A stretch of DNA of 64,000 bases from Methylococcaceae bacterium (GTDB lineage Bacteria > Pseudomonadota > Gammaproteobacteria > Methylococcales > Methylomonadaceae), in the NCBI GenBank assembly GCA_947505105.1, contig CANNKG010000006.1, forward strand, positions 1-64,000, written 5' to 3'. The stretch's first letter is position 1. Every line of letters begins with the position of its first letter. Both the position numbers and the translations under genes were made by a program. Below, in pieces: positions 1 to 8,284 of this stretch. The notes beneath the pieces are model-generated. The model was not told where the DNA came from. It ran no database searches and saw nothing but the letters and a program-made list of their open reading frames with translations.

Positions 1-158
1 CAGTTGAGACCTTAAAATTCCGTTCGCCCTGAGTTTATCGAAGGGTTGAACGGGATTTTAAGGTCTCACCGTCTGGGTGAACGCATAGAAAACCGTCCAT
101 GCTTCGACTGGGCTCAGCACGAACGGTTTTCTATGCGTTGAACGGCGCTATTTAGGTT
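1..158. repeat. Dispersed double-hairpin repeat, copy 1
   Basis: Nearly identical to 44519-44676, with only a handful of substitutions. It contains two consecutive inverted repeats. The first has 21-bp arms (5-25 and 48-68) with one mismatch, enclosing a CCCT/AGGG inner stem. The second has perfect 17-bp arms (80-96 and 123-139). The loops hold the related words CCCTGAGTTTATCGAAGGG and GCTTCGACTGGGCTCAG, which resemble REP/BIME-type palindromic elements common in Gammaproteobacteria. It may continue left of the window. It carries no coding capacity: the frame of the adjacent TonB-receptor remnant meets a stop at 13-15. Confidence 0.9.
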
Positions 159-159
159 C

Positions 160-674
160 AACGAAGACGACGAAAGCTTCCAAAGCCCTGATCAACTCTG
201 CGACAAATGTTTTCCAGTGTTAAACACCCAACAGCGCGCCGCAACCTTTAAAGGCTTCGAAGCACAAATCAACCTGCCGCTGCTGAATAATTCCTATGGC
301 GCAGTCGACTTGAGTTTGTTCAGCGACTATACGCGCGGCACCTTCAACAACGGCGCGGATGTACCGGGCATGCCGCCGTTACGCTTCGGATTTCAGTTAA
401 ATCATGAAAAAGCCGACTGGACGGTAACATACGCTTAACACGCGGCGAAGCCCCAACCCACCCCGGCGACAATGAAACTAACACTGGCGGCTACTTGCTG
501 CTCAATCTAGGCACCCAATACCGGTTATCAAGAATTTATGACACCGAAATTCTGGTGTTCGCCAAAGCCAAAAACCTACTCGATGAAAATATTCGCAACT
601 CAACTTCGTACTTACGCAATTTTGCGCCTGAACCAGGACGCAGCGCAGAATTGGGAATTAGGATTAGCTATTAG
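160..674 (+). pseudogene. TonB-dependent receptor, C-terminal remnant (frameshifted)
   Basis: The 3' end of an outer-membrane TonB-dependent receptor. Codons are readable from about 160, directly after the repeat, to a TAA at 436-438. The barrel then continues in the -1 frame from 435 and ends at the TAG 672-674 with LRNFAPEPGRSAELGIRISY, a typical receptor C-terminus with a terminal aromatic residue. One base appears to have been lost near 433-435. The wording, especially the RNSTSYLRNFAPEPGRS region, resembles zinc-regulated (ZnuD-type) receptors, but that substrate is only a guess. The plug domain and most of the barrel are absent because the repeat ends at the left edge of the readable frame. 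Probably non-functional. Confidence 0.8.
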
Positions 675-990
675 CGATTAACTGGTCATTAAGTCATGCC
701 GATCAGGCCATCTGCTTTATTGAAGAGCTTTTGGGTGTCTCTGAATATTGCTATTAAATCGAGTCAGCGTCGCTCATTTGCGAAAGCTTTATTTGCCACT
801 TCTAGCAACTTCATCGATAATTAAATGATTGGTTGTTTGTGATTTTTGTGTTGAGTTGTTTTTTAGATTATTAACATATCGTACAAGACTACATCGACAA
901 TTTGTTATTTTTGTCCGAGTTTAAGCGGGTAGCCGATGAAACTATTCTTCGTCAAGATTGTCTATGTTATTTAATGAGGCGAATTGTAAT
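675..990. other. Intergenic, no feature recognised
   Basis: Roughly 300 bases of AT-rich sequence between the receptor remnant and the YcgN-family gene. I see no ORF of credible composition, no RNA gene and no strong hairpin. It presumably holds the promoter for the downstream gene. Confidence 0.5.
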
Positions 991-1419
991 ATGAACTTTT
1001 GGGAATCCAAATCACTTCAAGAAATGACCCATGAGGAATGGGAGTCTTTATGTGATAACTGTGGCAAATGCTGTTTACATAAACTTGAGGATGAAGATAC
1101 CGGCGAGATTTTTTTTACCAGTGTCGTCTGTAACCTGATTGATTTAGAACGTTGTCGCTGCACACAGTATCAAGACCGCTGCCGTCTGGTCCCTGAATGC
1201 ATTGATTTAAAACAGCATGATTTTGCTGAATATACTTGGCTCCCGAGTACCTGCGCCTATCGTTTGTTAATTGACGGCAAACCACTTCACGACTGGCATC
1301 CTCTCATTTCAGGAACTCCCGACAGTGTGCATGAGGCCGGTATTTCAGTGCGCAGTTACGCCATGAAAGAACAAGATGTTGAGGACCTCGAAGATCATAT
1401 AATCGAATGGCAAAATTAA
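991..1419 (+). CDS. ycgN: YcgN family (UPF0260) cysteine-cluster protein
   Basis: A 142-residue cytoplasmic protein of the YcgN/UPF0260 family, small cysteine-rich proteins placed in the putative zinc/iron-chelating superfamily; the biochemical role is not established. The family signature is present: NFWESKSLQEM at the N-terminus, CDNCGKCCLHK, further cysteines in the CRCTQYQDRC region and LPSTCAYR near the middle. The length matches E. coli YcgN. I chose the ATG at 991 because it gives the family N-terminus and has a GAGG-like site upstream; a TTG at 958 would add 11 poorly conserved residues. It stands alone, with about 100 bases before the next gene. Confidence 0.9.
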   Translation: MNFWESKSLQEMTHEEWESLCDNCGKCCLHKLEDEDTGEIFFTSVVCNLIDLERCRCTQYQDRCRLVPECIDLKQHDFAEYTWLPSTCAYRLLIDGKPLHDWHPLISGTPDSVHEAGISVRSYAMKEQDVEDLEDHIIEWQN

Positions 1420-1524
1420 ACCTATATGTTGAAAATATTATATTTGTTTATTATTTTTCCAGAGTAAAGTATTATAAAAGCATATGCTCTTTTTAAATAC
1501 CACTTCAAATTATAGAAGGTAATA

Positions 1525-3279
1525 ATGCGATTAATGATATTAAATATTGCTATTAGCGCATCTTTATTAACCGGCACTGATGCTGCCCTTGCGGCAAATG
1601 CTCAGAAAGCCACCAAGACCAAAAGCACCAAACTAGTCAATTCCTCTAAAATTAAAGCCCCGCGCGACATTTGGGAACGTGTTAGAGGAGGCATGCAAAT
1701 TCCACTTCCTCAGCCAGCGACTCCAGCATTATATCAAGAGAGTCTAACCGGATCAGACATTCAGACGTCTACATTGGTCGACTGTTCATCTCCCGGCGCT
1801 ATTCGTTACCAAAATCGCAAGTCGGCTGCTGCCAAACGACGCACTGCGCTGGCGCAGAAAAATGCACCTACCGCCCGCGTTCACGTTCGCTTAGATGTAA
1901 AAGCCCAGGCACATAAACTTTATCTGACCCAAGTTTCGGAAAATCTGAGTCCAGAAGATGCCATGGAATTAGGTGGCGAAGAATCCATCCAAAACGAAAG
2001 CGCCATTATGGAATCTAAAGCGCTTAATAGTAAGCCCTGTTCAACATTATCGAATACCCATCTGGTTAATACAACCCTCCCTCAGAACACCTCTTCTCTC
2101 TCAGATGACCCTGCACTTGGTTTTGAGCGCGTTCAGGAATATGTGAAACGCTATCAACAGTACGCCGGTTATTTAACTCAAGTAACCGAACGAGCACGTC
2201 CCTTTTTGTATCATATTGTCGAACGTCTGCACCAAACCAAAATGCCTATGGAATTGGCGTTATTGCCTATTGTCGAAAGCGCATACCAACCTAAGGCTCA
2301 ATCGCCCAAAAGCGCCGCCGGTTTATGGCAATTTATTCCAACTACCGGCCTGGATTTCGATCTGGTTCAAAATGAATTTTATGATGCCCGATTAGATATT
2401 GTCGCCTCAACTGATGCAGCGATTCGTTATTTAAGCTTTCTCAAACAACATTATAAAGGCGACTGGTTATTGGCTCTGGCTGCCTATAATTGCGGTCAAA
2501 ATACCGTAGATGAAGCGATAAACCGCAACGTCGCCAACGGTAAACCCAGCGACTATTGGTCATTACAATTACCGGAAGAAACTCAGGCTTATGTGCCTCG
2601 CCTATTAGCACTGGCGAAAATATTTTCGACGCCTGATCAATTTTCAGTCAAATTAGCGAAAATTCCTGACCAAGCCTATTTTGCCAAAGTTAATCTGACC
2701 CATGAAACTGAACGAAAATTTTTAGTCGATAAAGACTTTACTGCAATCGCTCAACTGGCAAATTTAAGTATTGAGGAATTCAACCGACTCAATCCGGGTT
2801 TCTTAAGCACTACCTTAATGTCAAAACAACCGTTGAATTTTTTGGTACCGGTAGCCAACGCCAAGCATTTCTCGACACATATACATCTACTTGCCAAAAT
2901 AGCACCTGAGACACCGCAGCGCAATTTACCCACTTCGTATGTTGCGACTTTGCTAAAAGATAAAACACCCGACCACCTGAGTTCACCGTATTTATCATTG
3001 ACCATGTACGACGATAAACCTCAAACCAGCGTACTTCACCAAAATCCGCTCAATCATCTATCGATCCTAGTTAATGAGCCAGTGACTGCCTCAAATCATC
3101 AAGAAATCATCGTCCACTCAGTCAAAAAAGGCGAAACACTGCAAACGCTGGTCAAACGTTATCAAGTCAGTGAAACGGCTATTCTTGATGCCAACCGCCT
3201 CTCCGCTAAGCAAAATCTACGTTATGGCCAACAACTCAAAATACCGGTTAAGAAATTCAACGTAGCTTGGCTTAACTAG
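1525..3279 (+). CDS. mltD: MltD-like membrane-bound lytic murein transglycosylase with LysM
   Basis: A 584-residue exported enzyme expected to cleave the MurNAc-GlcNAc bond of peptidoglycan with 1,6-anhydro formation. It has a signal peptide at about 1-24, then an unconserved, low-complexity 180-residue linker. The SLT (family 1) domain covers roughly 210-340 and carries LLPIVESAY with catalytic Glu251, followed by SAAGLWQFIPTTG and ALAAYNCG. A single C-terminal LysM lies at about 527-575 (VKKGETLQTLVKRY). Canonical MltD usually has two or three LysM modules and a shorter N-terminal part, so this is a variant. The start has an AGAAGG site. A TTGAAA/TATTTT pair with 17-bp spacing at 1429-1457 could be its promoter. 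Confidence 0.88.
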   Translation: MRLMILNIAISASLLTGTDAALAANAQKATKTKSTKLVNSSKIKAPRDIWERVRGGMQIPLPQPATPALYQESLTGSDIQTSTLVDCSSPGAIRYQNRKSAAAKRRTALAQKNAPTARVHVRLDVKAQAHKLYLTQVSENLSPEDAMELGGEESIQNESAIMESKALNSKPCSTLSNTHLVNTTLPQNTSSLSDDPALGFERVQEYVKRYQQYAGYLTQVTERARPFLYHIVERLHQTKMPMELALLPIVESAYQPKAQSPKSAAGLWQFIPTTGLDFDLVQNEFYDARLDIVASTDAAIRYLSFLKQHYKGDWLLALAAYNCGQNTVDEAINRNVANGKPSDYWSLQLPEETQAYVPRLLALAKIFSTPDQFSVKLAKIPDQAYFAKVNLTHETERKFLVDKDFTAIAQLANLSIEEFNRLNPGFLSTTLMSKQPLNFLVPVANAKHFSTHIHLLAKIAPETPQRNLPTSYVATLLKDKTPDHLSSPYLSLTMYDDKPQTSVLHQNPLNHLSILVNEPVTASNHQEIIVHSVKKGETLQTLVKRYQVSETAILDANRLSAKQNLRYGQQLKIPVKKFNVAWLN

Positions 3280-3287
3280 CTTGCAAT

Positions 3288-3312
3288 GGTGGGCAAAAAA
3301 TCGTTGCCCACC
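3288..3312. terminator. Hairpin between convergent genes
   Basis: Perfect 9-bp inverted repeat GGTGGGCAA/TTGCCCACC with a 7-nt loop, between the convergent mltD-like gene and the small hypothetical gene. There is no clear T-run on either side, so termination is plausible but not certain. Confidence 0.4.
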
Positions 3313-3354
3313 CCACATTCGTTTAAGCAATAAAACTTTTACCGACTTAGCGCA

Positions 3355-3639
3355 TTACTCCACCGTCCACTCTTGCAAGGCGGCGATAATGCTTTGGGCT
3401 TGTTCTTTACTCGAAATATTGAATTTAGACTTTTGCTTATACTCACCATCTCGTTTTTGATAACGACGAATCGTATATTTATCAGGGCCATATTCTTCTT
3501 TCGCACGATTCCAATCCTGATAACGAAAAATTATGGTTGCCCAAGCACCTTTAGTCAGAATTTTTTTATCTAATTCTTTAACGGTTTCAACCCCATCCTC
3601 TTCATAGCTCACTGTTAATTCATCCACGGTTTCGGCCAT
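3355..3639 (-). CDS. Conserved hypothetical small protein
   Basis: A 94-residue soluble protein rich in charged residues, with a central WATIIFRYQDWN segment followed by YGPDKYTIRRYQKRDGEYKQKSKFNISS. I do not recognise a named domain. No signal peptide or membrane segment is visible, so it is probably cytoplasmic. The start is the ATG at 3639, which has a strong GAGGAG site five bases upstream; a GTG two codons earlier (3645) overlaps that site and is unlikely. Codon use and the good ribosome site suggest a real gene. It lies convergent to the lytic transglycosylase. Confidence 0.75.
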   Translation of the reverse strand: MAETVDELTVSYEEDGVETVKELDKKILTKGAWATIIFRYQDWNRAKEEYGPDKYTIRRYQKRDGEYKQKSKFNISSKEQAQSIIAALQEWTVE

Positions 3640-3682
3640 ATTCACTCCTCATTTAGAAAATAACTTACAAATTTATCGACAA

Positions 3683-4711
3683 TTATCGAGATATAAATTG
3701 ACCAAATGCTCGACTGCCATTGCCTGTTTCAATCGTATCGACCACTTTTAAGGTTTTCGCATCAATCACCGACACCGAGTTACTAAACCAATTCGCCACA
3801 TAGACATGTCGATCATCCGGATGCGTATTGATACCTTCAGGTTTTTCTCCAACTTCAATCACCGCAATTTCAGTCAAAGTCGCGGTATCGATAACCGATA
3901 CCGAACCATCATCTTGATTAGTCACAAATAAACGACTATCGTCCAAAGCCAGTGCAGTCGCATACGGAAGCGTTTTGACTTTTACTGATCCGACGCGTTT
4001 TAAATGGGCATTTTCCAATACCGTCACATCATCGCTTTCAACGTTGGCCACATAAATGCGTTGCCCGTTTCGATCCAGCGTTAAGCCAAAAGGATGCTGA
4101 CCTACGTTTGTGGTATTTCTAACTTCTAAAGTATTTAGATCAATCTGCGACACTGAATTGCTCAGGCGATTAGCAACATATAACCAGCGATTATCCGGAC
4201 TAATCGCCATACCCGAAGGCGATTTACCCACCATAATCGTCGCTACAACTTTAAGATCAGCAACGTTAATCACTGAAATCGTATTTTCATACCAGTCAGC
4301 TACATAAATGCGTTTGCCAGCTTGATCAGCAACAATGCCTAACAATCCTCCATCACCTGCTTTAACTTGATTGGTGACTTTATGCTGTTTGGTGTCAATA
4401 ACAGCAAATCCCTTAGCTTCCGGGGTGCTCACATAAACTCGACTCCCATCTGCCGCTAGGGTAACTCCAGCTGGACCTCCTGGCACCGGGATTGTGGTAA
4501 CCACTTTACCCATGGCGGTATCAATCACCGAAACATCATGACTTAATTGATTGGTGATATAAGCCATAGGTTGAGCATAACAAGCAAATCCGTATGCTAC
4601 CAAGATAATACCGAGTACGTTTCGCCACAGTGAGCATTTTATTGAATCCCAAAACTGTTGCAACTCAGAGGTATTAAGCGAACATGACATTTGAATAGAA
4701 TACTTAAACAC
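3683..4711 (-). CDS. YVTN-family beta-propeller protein, exported
   Basis: A 342-residue protein made of about seven blades of the YVTN/NHL-like propeller. Repeated units carry the pattern VYVAN...SVSVIDT.T.KVV.TI.VG..P.G, visible through almost the whole mature chain. A hydrophobic segment at about 32-47 ending in CYAQP looks like a signal peptide preceded by an unusually long N-terminal region, so the true start could be internal. The GTG at 4711 has an AAGGA site about 12 bases upstream. Proteins of this family are often periplasmic or surface-exposed and occur near quinoprotein dehydrogenase genes in methylotrophs. The next gene upstream on the strand is the MxaD-like one, but a terminator separates them. 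Confidence 0.85.
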   Translation of the reverse strand: MFKYSIQMSCSLNTSELQQFWDSIKCSLWRNVLGIILVAYGFACYAQPMAYITNQLSHDVSVIDTAMGKVVTTIPVPGGPAGVTLAADGSRVYVSTPEAKGFAVIDTKQHKVTNQVKAGDGGLLGIVADQAGKRIYVADWYENTISVINVADLKVVATIMVGKSPSGMAISPDNRWLYVANRLSNSVSQIDLNTLEVRNTTNVGQHPFGLTLDRNGQRIYVANVESDDVTVLENAHLKRVGSVKVKTLPYATALALDDSRLFVTNQDDGSVSVIDTATLTEIAVIEVGEKPEGINTHPDDRHVYVANWFSNSVSVIDAKTLKVVDTIETGNGSRAFGQFISR

Positions 4712-4865
4712 CTTTTTAAATCCTTACTTTCAAAATTATTCGGTAATAAATAAGATATCTAGTTGATGAGTTACGTTACAACTCATTACTTTAAATATCA
4801 ACATTAAGAGTCACGCAATCACTTGAGTGTACATCAATTCGTTTTTTTCACATAACGCTGAACAT

Positions 4866-4901
4866 AAAAAAAGCTGTGGCAATGATATTTGCCACAGCTT
4901 T
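4866..4901 (-). terminator. Rho-independent terminator of the MxaD-like gene
   Basis: On the minus strand, a 13-bp stem AAAGCTGTGGCAA/TTGCCACAGCTTT with a 6-nt loop followed by a run of T. It begins about 24 bases after the stop codon of the SRPBCC gene and separates it from the beta-propeller gene. Confidence 0.85.
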
Positions 4902-4924
4902 GTGAAAATTCAAGCAGCGAAATT

Positions 4925-5485
4925 TTATTTTTCAGCTAACTTTTTAATATTTTCGAGACCTGCTTTAAAAATCCCTTCTACAGCTGAATTTGCGGCGTCT
5001 TCGTTCATTTCATCCGGTGGATTGTTGTTCATATAAGCGCGATAGTATCCCGCTTTCCAAGAAACAACAGACCCTGCTCCTTCTGGTTTCACCTGGATAT
5101 CTGCAGCATAGTTACCAACAGGTAATACCGGCACTTTTTCTTCTTGGCCTGAGTGAGTAATCGTTTTCTCGGTACTCATGTCAGTAATTTTATAGGCATA
5201 AGACATCTTGGCATCGTCATGCTTTTTTAACTCCTCATTAATCGTACCACCACTTTTCAAGTGCAGTACACGAGTCGCTCCATCCTCATTGCCGCCTTTC
5301 GCCGAAACACTTGCAACAGGAGGTAACCATGACAGATCATCAAAATTTTTGATAATCGCCCAAACCTTATCAGCCGGTGCATTAATGGTAATGCTTTCCT
5401 GAGTTTTTTGACGTACCGGTCCGTGAGCATAAGCTACAGCGGAAAAAAGACATAAAACTAACGCATACCCGAGTGTTTTTTTCAT
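4925..5485 (-). CDS. Exported SRPBCC protein, MxaD-like
   Basis: A 186-residue protein with a clear signal peptide (1-20, cleavage after AYA) followed by an SRPBCC/polyketide-cyclase-type domain: ITINAPADKVWAIIKNFDDLSWLPPVASV at the start, a GGTINEELKKHDD centre and the long C-terminal helix. Exported SRPBCC proteins of this size in methylotrophs include MxaD, a periplasmic protein linked to methanol dehydrogenase and cytochrome cL interaction. The resemblance is in domain, length, export and the W.PPVA/GA.R.L segments. No mxa or xox structural genes are in the window, so the assignment stays tentative. It is followed by a strong terminator and seems monocistronic. Confidence 0.75.
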   Translation of the reverse strand: MKKTLGYALVLCLFSAVAYAHGPVRQKTQESITINAPADKVWAIIKNFDDLSWLPPVASVSAKGGNEDGATRVLHLKSGGTINEELKKHDDAKMSYAYKITDMSTEKTITHSGQEEKVPVLPVGNYAADIQVKPEGAGSVVSWKAGYYRAYMNNNPPDEMNEDAANSAVEGIFKAGLENIKKLAEK

Positions 5486-6223
5486 ATTGCCTCACTGTTT
5501 AAAATTATAACTTTACTGAATTCGTTATTATACACCGCCTAAGATTTAAACCGTGCATTTTGAAAATCAAACGAAAACCTAAACGCAGTCAAATCCCAAA
5601 TCTGGATAGCTGTTTCGGTTTATGTACTGGTTGCAATTATTAAAAAGTGACTCAATTTGAATGCTTCTGTTTACACTTTGCTACAGATATTATCGGTCAA
5701 GTTATTTGAGAAAATACCAATGCAACAAGCTTTTATAATTTAGCCAAGACAAAAGCAATGACCCAGAAGCTTATAAGCAATTGGATTTGTAAGATTATTA
5801 ACCCGGACAATAGTGACCCTACCTTTTATATCATTTCAATTCATTTCATTTCGTATACCGCTAAAGAGAAGCGACCTCTTGACATCAGACCTATCTATGT
5901 GTTGATAATTTACTTATAACATCAGAAAGATTATTTACAACAACGCAATAAACATATCCAGAATCACGCCTCAATTGATAACTGATTAAACCAAATTCAC
6001 CTATCAACATCAGCCAGACAAGTTTATAAATAGGTTTAATTCGCTTGAAAATTAAAGGTTTTAGTCTATACCTATCCAAAGCCATTTCAATTTTTCATCC
6101 CGTTTTGCGGATCATAAAATATTGGCTGGATTCGGAAGCAAGGATAGCGTCTTATTCGGACGTTTCTGCTTACGCATAAAGGCTTTGAACGATAAATAAT
6201 TAAAAATCAGCATAGGAGGTTTT
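5486..6223. other. Long intergenic region, mostly featureless
   Basis: About 740 bases between divergently oriented genes. A 64-codon minus-strand reading frame at 5891-6085 has no recognisable family or ribosome site and is not annotated. The right end carries the AGGAGG ribosome site of the next gene. No RNA gene, repeat or palindrome of note was seen. Confidence 0.5.
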
Positions 6224-7918
6224 ATGCATCCAAACAAATCACTTTCAATCTGGACAGTCGGATTATTTAGCATAGCGATTTCCTCAAGGGCTTGGGGCTT
6301 CTCTGAAGATATTTGCTACTACTATAAAAATCCAACGGATAAAACCGGACCGATTAATCCCGCGCCTTTTAATTGTTGGGACTTGCAGTGTCGGGATGGC
6401 GCGACTAGTCAAGTACCCAATAGCGCCTCGTCCTGCGTAGTCACTGGATTAGCACGTTATGCCGATGCAACCTTCGGTGGCTTTCATGCCAGAAATAGTA
6501 TCCATTTTGATATAACTTGGTTATCAGCCAGATTACAGGGCATGAAGGAGCAGGACGCGTTGAAACTTGCCATATATACTGAAGCTACCGATTTAGGCAA
6601 CTATCAGCATTATGATTATCAAGGACTTCCAATGACAAGTGCAGTGAGCGACAATATAAATGGGGTTGTCCGTACTAATATGGCGACCAATGGCTTTTGG
6701 TTACACTTTATACCTTGGAAAAAAACCACAGGGTCTACGCAACATAATTCGGAACTCACTTATACCCCCAATTCTGGCAACGCATCCCCTTACCCTGCTC
6801 AAGAAGTGCCTTTAGCACATTTAAGAGCTTGGGCATTCGGATTACAAAAAGATCTGTGTGAATTCGGAATGACCGATACCCAAGAAGCGATCGGTAACTG
6901 TTTGACATCGAATAGCTTATATTATGATGTGCCGATACTCGCTGGGCCTAATAATGTCGTCGACATTCGGGTTCAACCCAAAGAACAACCCATGCTTCTG
7001 GGATGGCAGCGCATCAATCAAAATACCGGCAATTGCGATACTCGTGATTGTTATAACCGTGATTATGCCCGTGTGAAAGCTGGGACGATTGAAGCATTGG
7101 GCATTTACTTACATGCGATGGCAGATCGCATTTCTCATCACTACTGTTCTGATCAAAGCTATATAAGCACCACCTGGACTGGCGAAGGGGCGCCAAAAAC
7201 CGCCGCCGATTACTATCTGTTTTATCCGGATATTTGTGGAACGGCAGCACACGTCTCGTTACATTATCCAGAAACTGGCCAAACCGCCTTGCCGGATCGC
7301 TCTCGTGATGCCGTCAATTATGCTTATCAGGAAATTGCTGCCTGGATGGCAACAAAATCCTATGTCTCTGATTCAATCACACCGGCACGAGGTTTTCCCG
7401 CTCCTACTTCAATAGATGCTGTAAATTTTTTAATGGATCGCGCTTTAACCAGTGGTACGGCCTCAGAGCGATTACATAATCTATGCAACATTGCCCTTCA
7501 AGGCTATCAACTTAAATGGCATGATCAAAACCCTGAGTGCACGTACAGTTCTGAACTGGATTTACCACAAGCTGGCAGTATTGCGGGCGTCAGCGTGGGT
7601 AAGATAAGTAATTACGGTTTGACGGGTATACTGCGTCCGGCTAGGGATCATCAGAATGCGAGTGCTGATTTGATGATTGTTGCAAGGACCAAAGATAATC
7701 AATGGTTTTCATTAACACCCGCCGGATTTTCGCCTAGCTTGAACGGTGTATTAGCACCTTACCAAAACGGTAAATTAGATTTAAAAACGATTACCATCTT
7801 AAATGGTAGTGTCGATTTGACTCTATATAAAGATGCTGAAATTTACATGGGTTACGGAAGCTCCCTCTCTGATATTATTACTAATCAACGGTACGCAAAG
7901 ATAGGTGTTATTCGATAA
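6224..7918 (+). CDS. Large secreted protein with HxxxDxxxHH motif, unknown function
   Basis: A 564-residue protein with a signal peptide (about 1-25, ending SRAWG) and an excellent ATAGGAGG ribosome site. I do not recognise a named family. The mature part is rich in aromatic residues and cysteine (at least a dozen Cys), as in a disulfide-stabilised extracytoplasmic enzyme. A helical segment at about residues 295-306, YLHAMADRISHHYC, contains HxxxDxxxHH. Together with earlier FGGFHARNSIHFDITW and AIYTEATDLGNYQHYD it recalls the metal-ligand layout of the zinc-dependent phospholipase C/P1-nuclease fold; this is inference only. The last 110 residues look like a separate beta-rich domain. It appears monocistronic, followed by a transposase relic. 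Confidence 0.8.
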   Translation: MHPNKSLSIWTVGLFSIAISSRAWGFSEDICYYYKNPTDKTGPINPAPFNCWDLQCRDGATSQVPNSASSCVVTGLARYADATFGGFHARNSIHFDITWLSARLQGMKEQDALKLAIYTEATDLGNYQHYDYQGLPMTSAVSDNINGVVRTNMATNGFWLHFIPWKKTTGSTQHNSELTYTPNSGNASPYPAQEVPLAHLRAWAFGLQKDLCEFGMTDTQEAIGNCLTSNSLYYDVPILAGPNNVVDIRVQPKEQPMLLGWQRINQNTGNCDTRDCYNRDYARVKAGTIEALGIYLHAMADRISHHYCSDQSYISTTWTGEGAPKTAADYYLFYPDICGTAAHVSLHYPETGQTALPDRSRDAVNYAYQEIAAWMATKSYVSDSITPARGFPAPTSIDAVNFLMDRALTSGTASERLHNLCNIALQGYQLKWHDQNPECTYSSELDLPQAGSIAGVSVGKISNYGLTGILRPARDHQNASADLMIVARTKDNQWFSLTPAGFSPSLNGVLAPYQNGKLDLKTITILNGSVDLTLYKDAEIYMGYGSSLSDIITNQRYAKIGVIR

Positions 7919-7943
7919 TTCCTTTTTACTGAATTGGAAAAAT

Positions 7944-8180
7944 TTAGCTGATCATTGTTGAACTTCGCCAAAGCCGCTCAGTAAAGATATTGTCCAAGGC
8001 GCGACCGCGCCCATCCATGCTGATTTTAATAGCTTTGCGTTTCAGTCCCTGAATCCAATCATCACTGGTAAATTGAGCTCCCTAGTCGGTATTAAAAAAT
8101 TCAGGGTCAGGGGAGTCATACTGATTCAGTGACTTATGCAGAACCCATCAGCACCGGATAAACTGACTGTTGTCCAGAAC
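7944..8180 (-). pseudogene. IS3-family transposase (OrfB) relic
   Basis: Reading the minus strand from 8180 to 7944 gives fragments of a DDE integrase-core transposase: VLDN, a tryptophan segment WVLHKSL, FFNTD followed by an in-frame TAG at 8082-8084 where family members have Gln, then GAQFTSDDWIQGLK, ISMDGRGRALDNIF and TERLWRS. This is the IS3 family (IS51/IS407-like) OrfB signature. A second stop lies at 8148-8150 and about 15 residues are missing before FFNTD. The N-terminal half, OrfA and the terminal repeats are not visible, so this is a decayed remnant. Confidence 0.8.
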
Positions 8181-8210
8181 ATAAAATGCTGCATTGATCA
8201 TATTTGACAA

Positions 8211-8250
8211 GCAAAAAACCCTTGCAACGGTTTTCTCGTAGCAAGGGTTT
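8211..8250 (-). terminator. Rho-independent terminator of the Lcl/PKD gene
   Basis: Minus strand: 10-bp stem AAACCCTTGC/GCAAGGGTTT with a 15-nt loop followed by TTT, about 35 bases after the stop codon at 8285. Confidence 0.8.
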
Positions 8251-8284
8251 GTTATTAAACGAAATTGACAATCGCGATTAAAAA

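Noticed and set aside
5891-6085. 64-codon minus-strand frame in a long intergenic region
   Set aside because: No ribosome site, no recognised family, composition like random AT-rich sequence.
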